Below, one piece after another: positions 44,736-52,974 of a stretch of 64,000 bases of DNA. The notes under the pieces were generated by a model, which saw only the letters and a list, made by a program, of their open reading frames with translations, was not told where the DNA came from and ran no database searches. Both the position numbers and the translations under genes were made by a program. The DNA is taken from positions 1 through 64,000 of the forward strand of contig QCLU01000004.1 in assembly GCA_003214315.1 (NCBI GenBank). Direction: 5' to 3'. The DNA comes from Prochlorococcus sp. AG-418-D13 (GTDB taxonomy: Bacteria; Cyanobacteriota; Cyanobacteriia; PCC-6307; Cyanobiaceae). Within the stretch, counting starts at the first letter, position 1; each line of letters begins with the position of its first letter.

Positions 44736-46270
44736 TTTTTTTTCTCTAAACTTGGTATCAATGTCATTGATGCGATAAGGCCTAAAGTCATAATAAGAAT
44801 GGCTGGTAATATTGCTTCTACCATTCTTTCATCTCCAGCATATTGATATATTCTCACAGATAATGTATCAAAATCGAATGGTCTTAAAATAAAGGTTATG
44901 GGTAATTCCTTAATCGTGTCGACAAAAACTAAAAGTGAGCCTACGAATATTGGCCCCTGGAGAAGAGGTAGATGAATTCTTTTGATAATACCCAGCCAAT
45001 CCTCTCCTAGTCCAAGTGCTGCTTCATCAAGACTAGGAGAGATTCTCTCAAGACTTGAATCGATAGAGCCCTTAGAAATTGTTAGAAATCTGACAAGATA
45101 ACCCCAAATTAGTAAGCAAATAGCGATGAAATTAAATCTTGAAGAAGAAATGCTTATTAAAGATAAAGCTAATACAGTGCCTGGAATTGCATAACCTATT
45201 CCCGCAAGGTTTGTGATTATTCCTAGTAATAAGCTTTTATTTGGGCGTCTGGCTAAGGAAATTATTAGAGAGAATAGCATCGTTATTAATGCAGTAAAAA
45301 ATCCTAGACTTATGGTTCTAAATGATAGGGTAAGCAATTCTATAGATAACCCTTTTTGAATTTGATCGATATTGAGCAGAACCCAAAAACATGGAATTCC
45401 AAAAGAGAAAATTGGAGGAAATGAAGATATGGTTATCGCTAAAAGAGCTCTGGTTTTTTTTAATTCCCAACCTTGAGAATCTTTTGATGCAGGATTTTCA
45501 CTCCACCTCTTTGATTTCCTTCTCGAGAATTTTTCAAAAATAATTAAAGTGAAAATTATTAATAAGGCTACTAAAGATAGTCCAATAGTACTTTTTGGAT
45601 CACCCTCAATTATCCAATTTTCGGCTATACCTGTAGAAATACTTGGAATATTTAATAATGCAAATGTACCTAACTCATTCATTACTTCCATACACATTAA
45701 ACTTATTCCTGTTATTAGTGCTGGTAACGCCATTGGAAAAGCAATTTTAAAGAAGCTCCTCCATGGCCCAACTCCTAATCCTCTACTAGCATTGATTTGA
45801 TTGACTCCAAATTTATTAAAACTTTCGTTAGCAAGAATGAATACATATGGATAAGTAGAAATTGAAAGTATTAATACTCCCCACCATAAACCTGTTACTT
45901 GATACCCAAAAATACTTCCCAAATCCTGTAAAACAGCTGTCATTAGATATGCTGGGGCAGCTAATGGAACTAGCTGACAAATTCGGAGAACTTTTCTGAA
46001 CTTAAAATCACAATTTGAAAGTAACCAACCATTCAAAGTGCCTAACCCTCCTCCAAAAAAACTAGTCAGTACTAAAACTTTTAAAGTCTCTAATACCTCT
46101 TCTCCTCCAGCAATACCTAATGAAAAATTCCCACTTACAACATATTGAACTCCTTCAAGAAGAAAATTAGAAATTGGAATGATAACTAGGAGTGCAACAA
46201 TAAACGAAGTAAAATAAAAAAGTTTTAATTCGGTAACTGCTTTTTTAAATCCTTTAATAAGTATTTTCAA
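44732..46270 (-). CDS. futB: Iron(III)-type ABC transporter permease, two fused domains
   Basis: A 512-residue membrane protein with about 12 helices in two halves, each with an EAA-type coupling loop: ASRGLGVGPWRSFFKIAFPMALPALI in the first half and EAALGLGEDWLGIIKRIHLPLLQGPI in the second. This two-domain permease is typical of Fe3+ transporters (FutB/FbpB), though thiamine-type permeases look similar. No binding protein or ATPase gene is adjacent, so the partners must be elsewhere. A CobW-type GTPase follows about 30 bases upstream on the same strand, and co-transcription is possible. Confidence 0.87.
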   Translation of the reverse strand: MKILIKGFKKAVTELKLFYFTSFIVALLVIIPISNFLLEGVQYVVSGNFSLGIAGGEEVLETLKVLVLTSFFGGGLGTLNGWLLSNCDFKFRKVLRICQLVPLAAPAYLMTAVLQDLGSIFGYQVTGLWWGVLILSISTYPYVFILANESFNKFGVNQINASRGLGVGPWRSFFKIAFPMALPALITGISLMCMEVMNELGTFALLNIPSISTGIAENWIIEGDPKSTIGLSLVALLIIFTLIIFEKFSRRKSKRWSENPASKDSQGWELKKTRALLAITISSFPPIFSFGIPCFWVLLNIDQIQKGLSIELLTLSFRTISLGFFTALITMLFSLIISLARRPNKSLLLGIITNLAGIGYAIPGTVLALSLISISSSRFNFIAICLLIWGYLVRFLTISKGSIDSSLERISPSLDEAALGLGEDWLGIIKRIHLPLLQGPIFVGSLLVFVDTIKELPITFILRPFDFDTLSVRIYQYAGDERMVEAILPAILIMTLGLIASMTLIPSLEKKN

Positions 46271-46298
46271 AAATTAATTAAACCCTAATATGCATAAT

Positions 46299-47330
46299 CT
46301 AATCTGTACTAAATCTACATGATGAAAGTTGATTCTTAATAGTTTGATGATCTAAGTTTTTCCCAATTAATACTATCTTGTTAGATTTTTCTTTTGTCCA
46401 TTCGTCATCATCTAGAGAAAATCGTTTTCCAGATAGGTGAAAAATGTGTTTTCTTTCACTTTCCATAAACCATAATATTCCTTTCGCCCTAAATACATTT
46501 TGTGAGATTTGATTATCTAAGAAATATTGAAACTTCCTTAAGGAAAATGGTTCAAATGTCTCATAAGAAACTGATGTAAAACCCTCTATATTATTGTTCA
46601 AATCGTGTGAATGTGAAGAATGATCGTGTGAATGTGAAGAATGATCGTGTGAATGTGAAGAATGATAGTGTGAATTGTCTTCTACATCTTCTTTATCCTT
46701 ATCGTATTTAAAAGTATCTGTTTCAAATAGACCTACACTCATTATTGTTTGTAATCCAACTTCACTATTGGTTGATCTCAATATCCTTGGTTCTTTTTTT
46801 ATTTTATTAATGAATTTCTCGACTTTCTTTAATTGCTCTTCGTTGACTAAATCACATTTGTTTAGAAGAAGGATATCTCCGTATAAAATCTGAGAATAGG
46901 CGACACTTGTATTATTAATTTTAAAATCAAAATTTTCTAAATCAATAACAGTGATGATTGAATCTAATCTTACTTTTTCTCGAAGATCTCCAGCTGCAAA
47001 AGTCATCGCTACTGGTAATGGATCTGCTAGCCCAGTAGTCTCGACAATTAAATAGTCTATTTTCTCAGATTTTTCTAAAACTTTGGATACTGTATTTAAT
47101 AATTCACCATTAATAGAGCAACATATACATCCATTATTTAATTCGATCATATCTTCTGAGCCTTCTATTATTAAGTCATTATCTATTCCTATCTCTCCAA
47201 ATTCATTAACCAAAACAGCTGTTCTAAGGCCAATTTGATTTTTTAGAATATGATTTAAAAGTGTAGTTTTGCCAGAACCTAAAAATCCACTAATAATCGT
47301 AACAGGTAATAACTTTTTAGACATTTTCAT
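46299..47330 (-). CDS. G3E-family (CobW/COG0523-like) metal-chaperone GTPase
   Basis: A 343-residue GTPase. The P-loop GFLGSGKTTLLNHILKNQ is near residues 15-32, the metal-site motif GCICCSI is near 67-73, and VETTGLADP follows. A histidine-rich linker (three HSHDHSS units, about residues 218-244) precedes the C-terminal CobW domain. COG0523 proteins act in cobalt, zinc, nickel or iron handling; the substrate here is not readable. Next to the iron-type permease, iron or zinc is plausible. It ends about 30 bases before that permease begins. Confidence 0.93.
   Translation of the reverse strand: MKMSKKLLPVTIISGFLGSGKTTLLNHILKNQIGLRTAVLVNEFGEIGIDNDLIIEGSEDMIELNNGCICCSINGELLNTVSKVLEKSEKIDYLIVETTGLADPLPVAMTFAAGDLREKVRLDSIITVIDLENFDFKINNTSVAYSQILYGDILLLNKCDLVNEEQLKKVEKFINKIKKEPRILRSTNSEVGLQTIMSVGLFETDTFKYDKDKEDVEDNSHYHSSHSHDHSSHSHDHSSHSHDLNNNIEGFTSVSYETFEPFSLRKFQYFLDNQISQNVFRAKGILWFMESERKHIFHLSGKRFSLDDDEWTKEKSNKIVLIGKNLDHQTIKNQLSSCRFSTD
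46603..46674 (-). repeat. 21-bp repeats encoding the His-rich linker
   Basis: Three consecutive 21-base units (46603-46623, 46624-46644, 46645-46665) plus a partial fourth encode the seven-residue period HSHDHSS on the minus strand. The unit preserves frame. Copy-number change would lengthen or shorten a probable metal-binding linker of the GTPase. Confidence 0.9.
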
Positions 47331-47365
47331 GAATTTTATAAATGAATTAATTTGAATTTGTAATT

Positions 47366-47656
47366 TTATTGATCGAAAACTTTATTTATTTCTGAAGCTA
47401 GTGTTTGATCCAGATTTGTTATACCCCCCAAATCATGTGTACTTAACCTAATTATCACTTTTGAATAAACGTTTTCCCAGTTAGGATGATGGTTATATTT
47501 TTCGCAGATTAAAGCAATTTTAGTCATAAATGAGAAGGCTTCAATAAAATTATAAAATTTAAATTCTCTCTGAATTTGTTCATTGTTAATTTCCCAGCCG
47601 GGTATTTTGACAACTAATTCCTTCAATTCTTCATCTTGCAAAAGGTAAGGTTCCAT
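47366..47656 (-). CDS. Pterin-4-alpha-carbinolamine dehydratase (PhhB/DCoH family)
   Basis: A 96-residue protein with the family core KFYNFIEAFSFMTKIALICEKYNHHPNWENVYSKVIIRLSTHDLGGITN. It includes the active-site histidine pair HHPNW and the STHDxGG motif. Known homologues recycle tetrahydrobiopterin; in bacteria without aromatic hydroxylases the physiological role is unclear and includes folate or RuBisCO-associated functions. It lies between the GTPase and yjbQ on the same strand, 13 bases after yjbQ, in a likely three- or four-gene transcript. Confidence 0.92.
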   Translation of the reverse strand: MEPYLLQDEELKELVVKIPGWEINNEQIQREFKFYNFIEAFSFMTKIALICEKYNHHPNWENVYSKVIIRLSTHDLGGITNLDQTLASEINKVFDQ

Positions 47657-47669
47657 TAAATGATAAATA

Positions 47670-48155
47670 TTAGTTTTTATTAACTACATTATAAATATTT
47701 TGCCTTTTCTCACCAATTATATGTACATTTAAAACCCTTTCTTTTTGATCAAATCGATGTTCCCATAAATACACTGCTTGCCATGTGCCAAGCATAATAT
47801 TCCTGTCCTGAAAGCTCAAAGATAAACAAGTGTTAGTTAAGGATGTTTTAATATGTGCTGGCATATCGTCAGCTCCTTCTTGATAATGTTTATAAGAAAT
47901 TTCTTCTCTATTTTTTGATAAAGTTAAGTAGGAATTATATGGGACTATAGACTGGATATATTTTTTTAAGTCTCTTAGTACGTTTGGATCAGCATTTTCA
48001 TTTATTGTTAAGCTGCAACTGGTATGAAGTGAAGTTAAATTTAAAATTCCTGAGTCAAAATTATTTTTTTCAATAAATAAATTTAAATCATTTGTTATGT
48101 CAATAAAACCCTCACCATTAGTTTTAAATTCTAATTTTGAAAATATTTGTTCCAT
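47670..48155 (-). CDS. yjbQ: YjbQ family protein (UPF0047, thiamin-phosphate-synthase-like)
   Basis: A 161-residue soluble protein with family blocks FIDITNDLNLFI, LNLTSLHTSCSLTINENADPNVLRDL near residues 39-64, YKHYQEGADDMPAHIKTSLTNTCLSL near 88-113, and GTWQAVYLWEHRF near the C-terminus. The three-histidine/glutamate active-site set typical of YjbQ is present. Secondary thiamine-phosphate synthase activity has been described for this family; the natural substrate is uncertain. It is the first gene of the yjbQ-phhB-like run. Confidence 0.93.
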   Translation of the reverse strand: MEQIFSKLEFKTNGEGFIDITNDLNLFIEKNNFDSGILNLTSLHTSCSLTINENADPNVLRDLKKYIQSIVPYNSYLTLSKNREEISYKHYQEGADDMPAHIKTSLTNTCLSLSFQDRNIMLGTWQAVYLWEHRFDQKERVLNVHIIGEKRQNIYNVVNKN

Positions 48156-48261
48156 ATAAGTAAAAACTTAATTAATTAATATCCTATTATGGATAAACAA
48201 TGTATTTTTATGCAAACATCAAAATTTTCATCTTAAAATAAATTTAATTTAAATGTAAATT

Positions 48262-49767
48262 TTGGCTGAAATTCAATGGAATAAGCTGGGGGCTTATCTT
48301 AAAGAAACTCAAATATTAGGTTCAATCCAAAATACACTTTATTGGGATCAGAATACAGGGATGCCCAAGAAAGGAGCTTCTTGGAGGTCTGAACAACTTA
48401 CATATATTGCAAAAATCTTGCATAGAAGAAATTCTTCTAAAGAATTATCTGATTTAATACAATCTGCTAAAAATGAATTATTAAATACTGAACAAAACTC
48501 CAATAATCAACTTTTTATTCAAGGTAAAGAAAAAAACATTAATCTTTTAATCAAGGAATTTAATCGAGCGCAAAATTTAGATCCTAAATTAGTTGAGTCT
48601 TTAGCAAAGGCAAAATCTAAAGGATATGAAAGTTGGCAAGAAGCTAAGAAAAAATCAGATTTTAAAGTTTTTCTCCCATTCTTTGAAGAACTAGTCAAAT
48701 TACGCATTGAAGAGGCAAAACAAATATCAGATCAATATTCACCCTGGGAGACTTTAGCCCAGCCCTTTGAGCCTGAATTAACTTTAAAGTGGTTGAATAA
48801 AATGTTTCAGCCTTTGAAAGACGCTATCCCAGAGTTGATTAGAGGAATTAACAAGTCAAAGAAATATCACTGGGATTTAAGTCCAGAATCTCAACAGAAT
48901 TTATGTTCTAAATTACTTGATGAGTTTGGGAGAGATAAAGATCTAGTTGTTGTTGGTAAATCTCCTCATCCTTTTTCGATTACATTAGGGCCTAATGATT
49001 ATAGGATTACCACAAGAATCATTGAAGGTGAACCATTATCAAGTTTTTTAGCAACTGCACATGAGTGGGGACATTCAATTTATGAGCAAGGTCTGCCATC
49101 ACAAAGTCATCAATGGTTTGCTTGGCCTTTAGGTCAAGCAACTTCTATGGGCATACATGAAAGTCAATCATTATTTTGGGAAAATAGAGTAGTTAAATCC
49201 AAATCTTTTTCGAAAAGATTTTTTAAAAAATTTGTTTCAGCGGGATGTACATTAAATAATTATTTTGAACTATGGAAATCTATTAATCATTTGGAAGCAG
49301 GATTAAATAGGGTTGAGGCAGATGAATTGACCTATGGTTTACACATTCTGGTTAGAACCGAACTTGAAATAGATTTAATTGAGGGAGGGTTACCTGCTGA
49401 AGATATTCCAGAGGAATGGAATAAAAGATATGGTGAACTTTTAGGAATAAAACCATCTAATGATTCTGAAGGTTGTCTTCAAGATGTTCATTGGAGTGAA
49501 GGAGCGTTTGGATATTTCCCTTCATATTTGTTAGGTCATCTTATAAGTGCGCAAATATCTTCTCAAATGGAAAGAGACATTGGTTTGATAGATGATTTAA
49601 TCCAAAATGGTGATTATCAAAAAATCATATTTTGGTTAAGAAATAATGTTCATAAATTTGGCAGATCAGTTAATTCTATGGAATTGATAAGAATGGTCAC
49701 TAACGAAGAACTATCACCAAACTATTTTATTAATCATTTAAAGTCTAAAATAAATGATTTTTGCTGA
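48262..49767 (+). CDS. Carboxypeptidase Taq, peptidase family M32
   Basis: A 501-residue zinc metallocarboxypeptidase. The zinc motif is ATAHEWGHSIYEQG (HExxH) near residues 268-281, and the third ligand Glu lies in GIHESQSLFWENRV about 30 residues later. The N-terminal half is helical, with YWDQNTGMPKKGASWRSEQL near 33-52. The start is a TTG at 48262, chosen because the family usually begins a few residues before this and no in-frame ATG is earlier. It precedes ppa on the same strand by about 60 bases. Confidence 0.93.
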   Translation: MAEIQWNKLGAYLKETQILGSIQNTLYWDQNTGMPKKGASWRSEQLTYIAKILHRRNSSKELSDLIQSAKNELLNTEQNSNNQLFIQGKEKNINLLIKEFNRAQNLDPKLVESLAKAKSKGYESWQEAKKKSDFKVFLPFFEELVKLRIEEAKQISDQYSPWETLAQPFEPELTLKWLNKMFQPLKDAIPELIRGINKSKKYHWDLSPESQQNLCSKLLDEFGRDKDLVVVGKSPHPFSITLGPNDYRITTRIIEGEPLSSFLATAHEWGHSIYEQGLPSQSHQWFAWPLGQATSMGIHESQSLFWENRVVKSKSFSKRFFKKFVSAGCTLNNYFELWKSINHLEAGLNRVEADELTYGLHILVRTELEIDLIEGGLPAEDIPEEWNKRYGELLGIKPSNDSEGCLQDVHWSEGAFGYFPSYLLGHLISAQISSQMERDIGLIDDLIQNGDYQKIIFWLRNNVHKFGRSVNSMELIRMVTNEELSPNYFINHLKSKINDFC

Positions 49768-49830
49768 AACATTACTTTTAAAGAATTTGGTTGAGTGTGA
49801 GGATGTAAGATAAATAAAAATTATTTCTTG

Positions 49831-50418
49831 ATGGCAAACCTTAATCAACCCCCAAGCAGGGTTACACTAAATTTATTACATATACTAAACGCTTTCACTG
49901 ATAGCTCAAATACAATAATAAACACTATTGTTGAATTGAACTCTAATACCATAAATAAATATGAATTAATTACAGAAACAGGCCACCTTAAACTTGATAG
50001 GGTAGGCTATTCTTCACTTGCTTATCCTTTTGCTTATGGATGTATACCAAGGACATGGGATGAAGATGGAGATCCACTGGATGTCGAAATTGTAAGTGTA
50101 ACTGAGCCATTGATCCCTGGTTCTATTGTGGAGGCAAGGATTATTGGGGTGATGAAATTTGATGATGGTGGAGAGGTCGATGATAAGGTAATAGCGGTTC
50201 TCGCAGATGATAAAAGAATGGATCATATCTCAAGTTATGAAGACCTTGGAGAGCATTGGTTAAAAGAAACAAAGTATTATTGGGAGCACTACAAAGATCT
50301 AAAAAAGCCTGGAACATGTACAGTAAATGGTTTTTTTGGAATAGAAGAAGCTGTTAAAGTAATTAAAGATTGTGAAGATAGATACAAAAAAGAAATTGAT
50401 CCTAAATTAGTAAATTAA
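49831..50418 (+). CDS. ppa: Inorganic pyrophosphatase
   Basis: A 195-residue soluble family I pyrophosphatase that hydrolyses diphosphate from biosynthesis. The metal signature is DEDGDPLDVEIVSV near residues 79-92. Other blocks are GHLKLDRVGYSSLAYPFAYGCIPRTW and KVIAVLADDKRMDHI. A TTG at 49828 immediately precedes the ATG; I chose the ATG. It abuts the convergent hemC stop at 50419. Confidence 0.96.
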   Translation: MANLNQPPSRVTLNLLHILNAFTDSSNTIINTIVELNSNTINKYELITETGHLKLDRVGYSSLAYPFAYGCIPRTWDEDGDPLDVEIVSVTEPLIPGSIVEARIIGVMKFDDGGEVDDKVIAVLADDKRMDHISSYEDLGEHWLKETKYYWEHYKDLKKPGTCTVNGFFGIEEAVKVIKDCEDRYKKEIDPKLVN

Positions 50419-51375
50419 CTAATTTTTGTTTTCTCTAAATTCTTCAAATATTTCGCTGAGTATTTTGTCGGCACCTTGTATCTTTAGTCTCTTTGCTAGT
50501 TCTATGCCTACCAGTTCAGGGTCATTAATATTGCCAATAACTTGATCTTTTATAAGCCTTTCTCCATCAAGAGAGGCTACCATACCAGTAAGGTAAAGTT
50601 GTCCATTATCAATATTACTATTAACACCTATTGGGACTTGACATCCACCTTCAAGTTCTCTTAAAAAAGCCCTCTCTGCCAGACATCTTTGACTGGTGGG
50701 CTTATCTTCTAAGACATTTATAATTTCTAAAACTTTCTTATCATCAGATTTACATTCAATTCCTAGAGCTCCTTGGCCAACGGCATGAAGGGAAATTTCA
50801 CTCGGTATAATCTGGTGAATTCTTGATTCAAAGCCTAATCTCTTTAAACCAGCGGCTGCAAGAATTATACAATCAAATTCTCCAGCATCTAATTTTTCAA
50901 TTCTTGTAATAACATTTCCCCTGATATCTTTGAAAACAAGATATGGGTACTTATTTCTTAATTGTGCAAGTCTTCTTAGAGAGCTTGTTCCCACAATAGA
51001 ACCTTCAGGTAAGGTTTCTAGTTTATAACAGTCATTTTTTTTGCTTACTACTAAAGCATCTGCAGGATCCTCCCTTTTTGTGATGCATCCTAATTTAAGG
51101 CCATTAGGCAAATTGGTTGGTAAATCTTTCAGAGAATGTACTGCTATATCTGCATGACCTACGAGCATTTGTGCTTCAAGTTCTTTTGTAAATAAGCCTT
51201 TGTCGCCTATTTTTGCTAAGGCTACATCAAGGATTTTGTCACCCTGAGTTGCCATAGCTTCTATAGATACCTCTAAATTGGGAATATTACTTTCTAGTTG
51301 ATCTTTAACCCATAAAGTTTGAACCATTGCTAGTTTGCTTCTTCTACTAGCTATTTTCAGCTTAAAATTAGTCAT
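50419..51375 (-). CDS. hemC: Porphobilinogen deaminase (hydroxymethylbilane synthase)
   Basis: A 318-residue tetrapyrrole enzyme that joins four porphobilinogens. It begins [21 protein letters not shown]. The catalytic aspartate is in [12 protein letters not shown] near residues 80-91. The arginine-rich substrate site is in [16 protein letters not shown]. The cysteine that binds the dipyrromethane cofactor is in [11 protein letters not shown] near 241-251. Length is normal. It lies between ppa (convergent) and rpoD (same strand, about 95 bases upstream). Confidence 0.97.
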   Translation of the reverse strand: MTNFKLKIASRRSKLAMVQTLWVKDQLESNIPNLEVSIEAMATQGDKILDVALAKIGDKGLFTKELEAQMLVGHADIAVHSLKDLPTNLPNGLKLGCITKREDPADALVVSKKNDCYKLETLPEGSIVGTSSLRRLAQLRNKYPYLVFKDIRGNVITRIEKLDAGEFDCIILAAAGLKRLGFESRIHQIIPSEISLHAVGQGALGIECKSDDKKVLEIINVLEDKPTSQRCLAERAFLRELEGGCQVPIGVNSNIDNGQLYLTGMVASLDGERLIKDQVIGNINDPELVGIELAKRLKIQGADKILSEIFEEFRENKN

Positions 51376-51471
51376 TAAATATTATTTTGAGTTTGAATTA
51401 AAATAAAGTCGAATCTATTTTAAGCTATTCTTTTGCAAGTTTCTAAAGCTGAAAATTATACTTAACTTTTT

Positions 51472-52653
51472 TTATTTTATATATTCTTTTAAAACCCCAT
51501 TTCGATTTGGATGTCTAAGTTTTCTTAGGGCTTTTGCCTCTATTTGTCTAATTCTTTCTCTCGTCACATCAAAAATCTGGCCAATTTCTTCAAGAGTTTT
51601 CATTCTTCCATCATCAATCCCATATCTCAATCTGAGAACATCCCTTTCTCTTGGACTTAGAGTGGCTAATACTCCTTCCAAATCTTCTCTTAATAAAGTT
51701 TTGGAAACATCTTGCTCTGGATTTTCTATATCAGCCTCTATAAAGTCTCCTAGTCTTGAGTCTTCTTCTTTCCCTATTGGAGTTTCTAAAGAAATAGGAA
51801 GTTGCGCACTTTTAGCTATAAATCTTAATTTTTCAATTGTCATTTCCATACTTTCAGCGATTTCTTCTTCACTAGGTTTCCTGCCAAATTCTTGGCTAAG
51901 AACTTTTGTGGTTTTTTTAATTCTGGATATTGTCTCGTATAAGTGAACTGGCAATCTAATAGTTCTACTTTGATCCGCAATTGCTCTTGTAATGGCTTGG
52001 CGAATCCACCAAGTTGCGTATGTAGAAAACTTATAACCTTTTTCATGGTCAAATTTTTCCGCGGCCCTGATTAGACCCAAACTCCCTTCTTGGATTAAAT
52101 CTTGAAATGATAAACCTCTATTCATATATTTTTTTGCAATGGAAACAACTAATCTTAAATTTGATTGAACCATTTTTTCTTTAGCTCGCCTCCCTAAAAG
52201 AAGTCTTCTTCTAAATTTGGAAAGAGGCATATCTATTAACTCGGCCCATTCTCTAACTGATGGGAAATGCCCTTTTTCTGACTCATATTGAGTTGCCAGC
52301 TCTTCTAATTGGAGTAAGTCAGCAATTTTTCTTGCAAGTTCAATTTCTTCATCTGGTCTTAAAAGTCTAATTCTTCCAATTTCTTGGAGATAAACTCTTA
52401 TTGAATCTTCAGTATAGATACCTTTTGGGCCAAGCTTTATATTTCCAAGCCCTTTATCTTCTTCTTCAGAATCACTAAATTCATTATTTTTTTCAATACT
52501 GCTTTCGTTTAACTCGGAAGATGTCTGTAAATTTTGACTATTTTTAATACCATCTTCTTCAACTACTGTTTCTAAATTTGTATTAATTTTTTTATTGATC
52601 TTTTTTTTTGAACTAGGCTTGGAATTCTTTGATTCTGCTGCGACTGGACACAT
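51472..52653 (-). CDS. rpoD: Principal RNA polymerase sigma factor (RpoD/SigA type)
   Basis: A 393-residue group 1-like sigma-70. A Lys/Glu/Asn-rich N-terminal 75 residues precede region 1.2 ([16 protein letters not shown]). Region 2 includes [37 protein letters not shown] and [19 protein letters not shown], which opens and reads the -10 box. Region 4 has [19 protein letters not shown] and [20 protein letters not shown], ending GVLKEYIK. It has an unusually strong ribosome-binding site (AAAGGAG six bases before the ATG). Group 2 paralogues are similar, so principal status is inferred from full region 1.2/4 conservation. Confidence 0.93.
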   Translation of the reverse strand: MCPVAAESKNSKPSSKKKINKKINTNLETVVEEDGIKNSQNLQTSSELNESSIEKNNEFSDSEEEDKGLGNIKLGPKGIYTEDSIRVYLQEIGRIRLLRPDEEIELARKIADLLQLEELATQYESEKGHFPSVREWAELIDMPLSKFRRRLLLGRRAKEKMVQSNLRLVVSIAKKYMNRGLSFQDLIQEGSLGLIRAAEKFDHEKGYKFSTYATWWIRQAITRAIADQSRTIRLPVHLYETISRIKKTTKVLSQEFGRKPSEEEIAESMEMTIEKLRFIAKSAQLPISLETPIGKEEDSRLGDFIEADIENPEQDVSKTLLREDLEGVLATLSPRERDVLRLRYGIDDGRMKTLEEIGQIFDVTRERIRQIEAKALRKLRHPNRNGVLKEYIK

Positions 52654-52659
52654 AATTTA

Positions 52660-52665
52660 CTCCTT
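52660..52665 (-). promoter_or_regulatory. Strong Shine-Dalgarno sequence of rpoD
   Basis: Read on the minus strand, AAGGAG lies six bases upstream of the ATG at 52653. This is a near-perfect match to the anti-SD and stands out because most genes here have weak or absent ribosome-binding sites. It supports the chosen rpoD start. Confidence 0.75.
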
Positions 52666-52785
52666 TCTACGGTGAATTTAACTAGATAAAATTTTATTTA
52701 GGGCTAATTTGAACATTTAGTAGTAAAGTCCCCTTAATGTTAAAAAAACTTTTTTACAAAATGAGAATAAGAAAAGTTTTCTAAA

Positions 52786-52955
52786 TTGTTGAAAAATTTA
52801 AATAGTGCTATAGATTACCTAAAGTAAAAAGTCTTGGGATTTCTCAGACAGGCAGATCAGTTTTGAATTTTCAGTCAATGATCAGAGCTTCATGTCTCCC
52901 TTAAGAGCAGGATACTTACAATGTGCAAAAAACACTTTGTGGAATGTTCAACAAT
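52786..52955 (+). ncRNA. Candidate structured noncoding RNA or leader between rpoD and priA
   Basis: The 321-base gap 52654-52974 has no credible protein frame, but contains nested complementary arms: 52822-52826 with 52913-52917, 52832-52835 with 52903-52906, 52836-52839 with 52897-52900, 52847-52850 with 52893-52896, and 52855-52859 with 52879-52883. An outer arm ATTGTTGAA at 52786-52794 pairs with 52947-52955. A sigma-70-like promoter (TTGTTG at 52787-52792, 16-base spacer, TATAGA at 52809-52814) predicts a start near 52821. The orientation suggests a plus-strand RNA or priA leader. A 6S-like irregular rod is one hypothesis; the -35 overlaps the outer arm, so both readings cannot hold fully. 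Confidence 0.42.
52787..52814 (+). promoter_or_regulatory. Sigma-70-like promoter candidate
   Basis: TTGTTG at 52787-52792 and TATAGA at 52809-52814 are separated by 16 bases. A transcript would begin near 52821, exactly where the nested hairpin arms start. Such matches occur often by chance in A+T-rich DNA, so the call rests on its position directly ahead of the folded element. Confidence 0.4.
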
Positions 52956-52974
52956 CCAATACTAAGAAAAAGTT

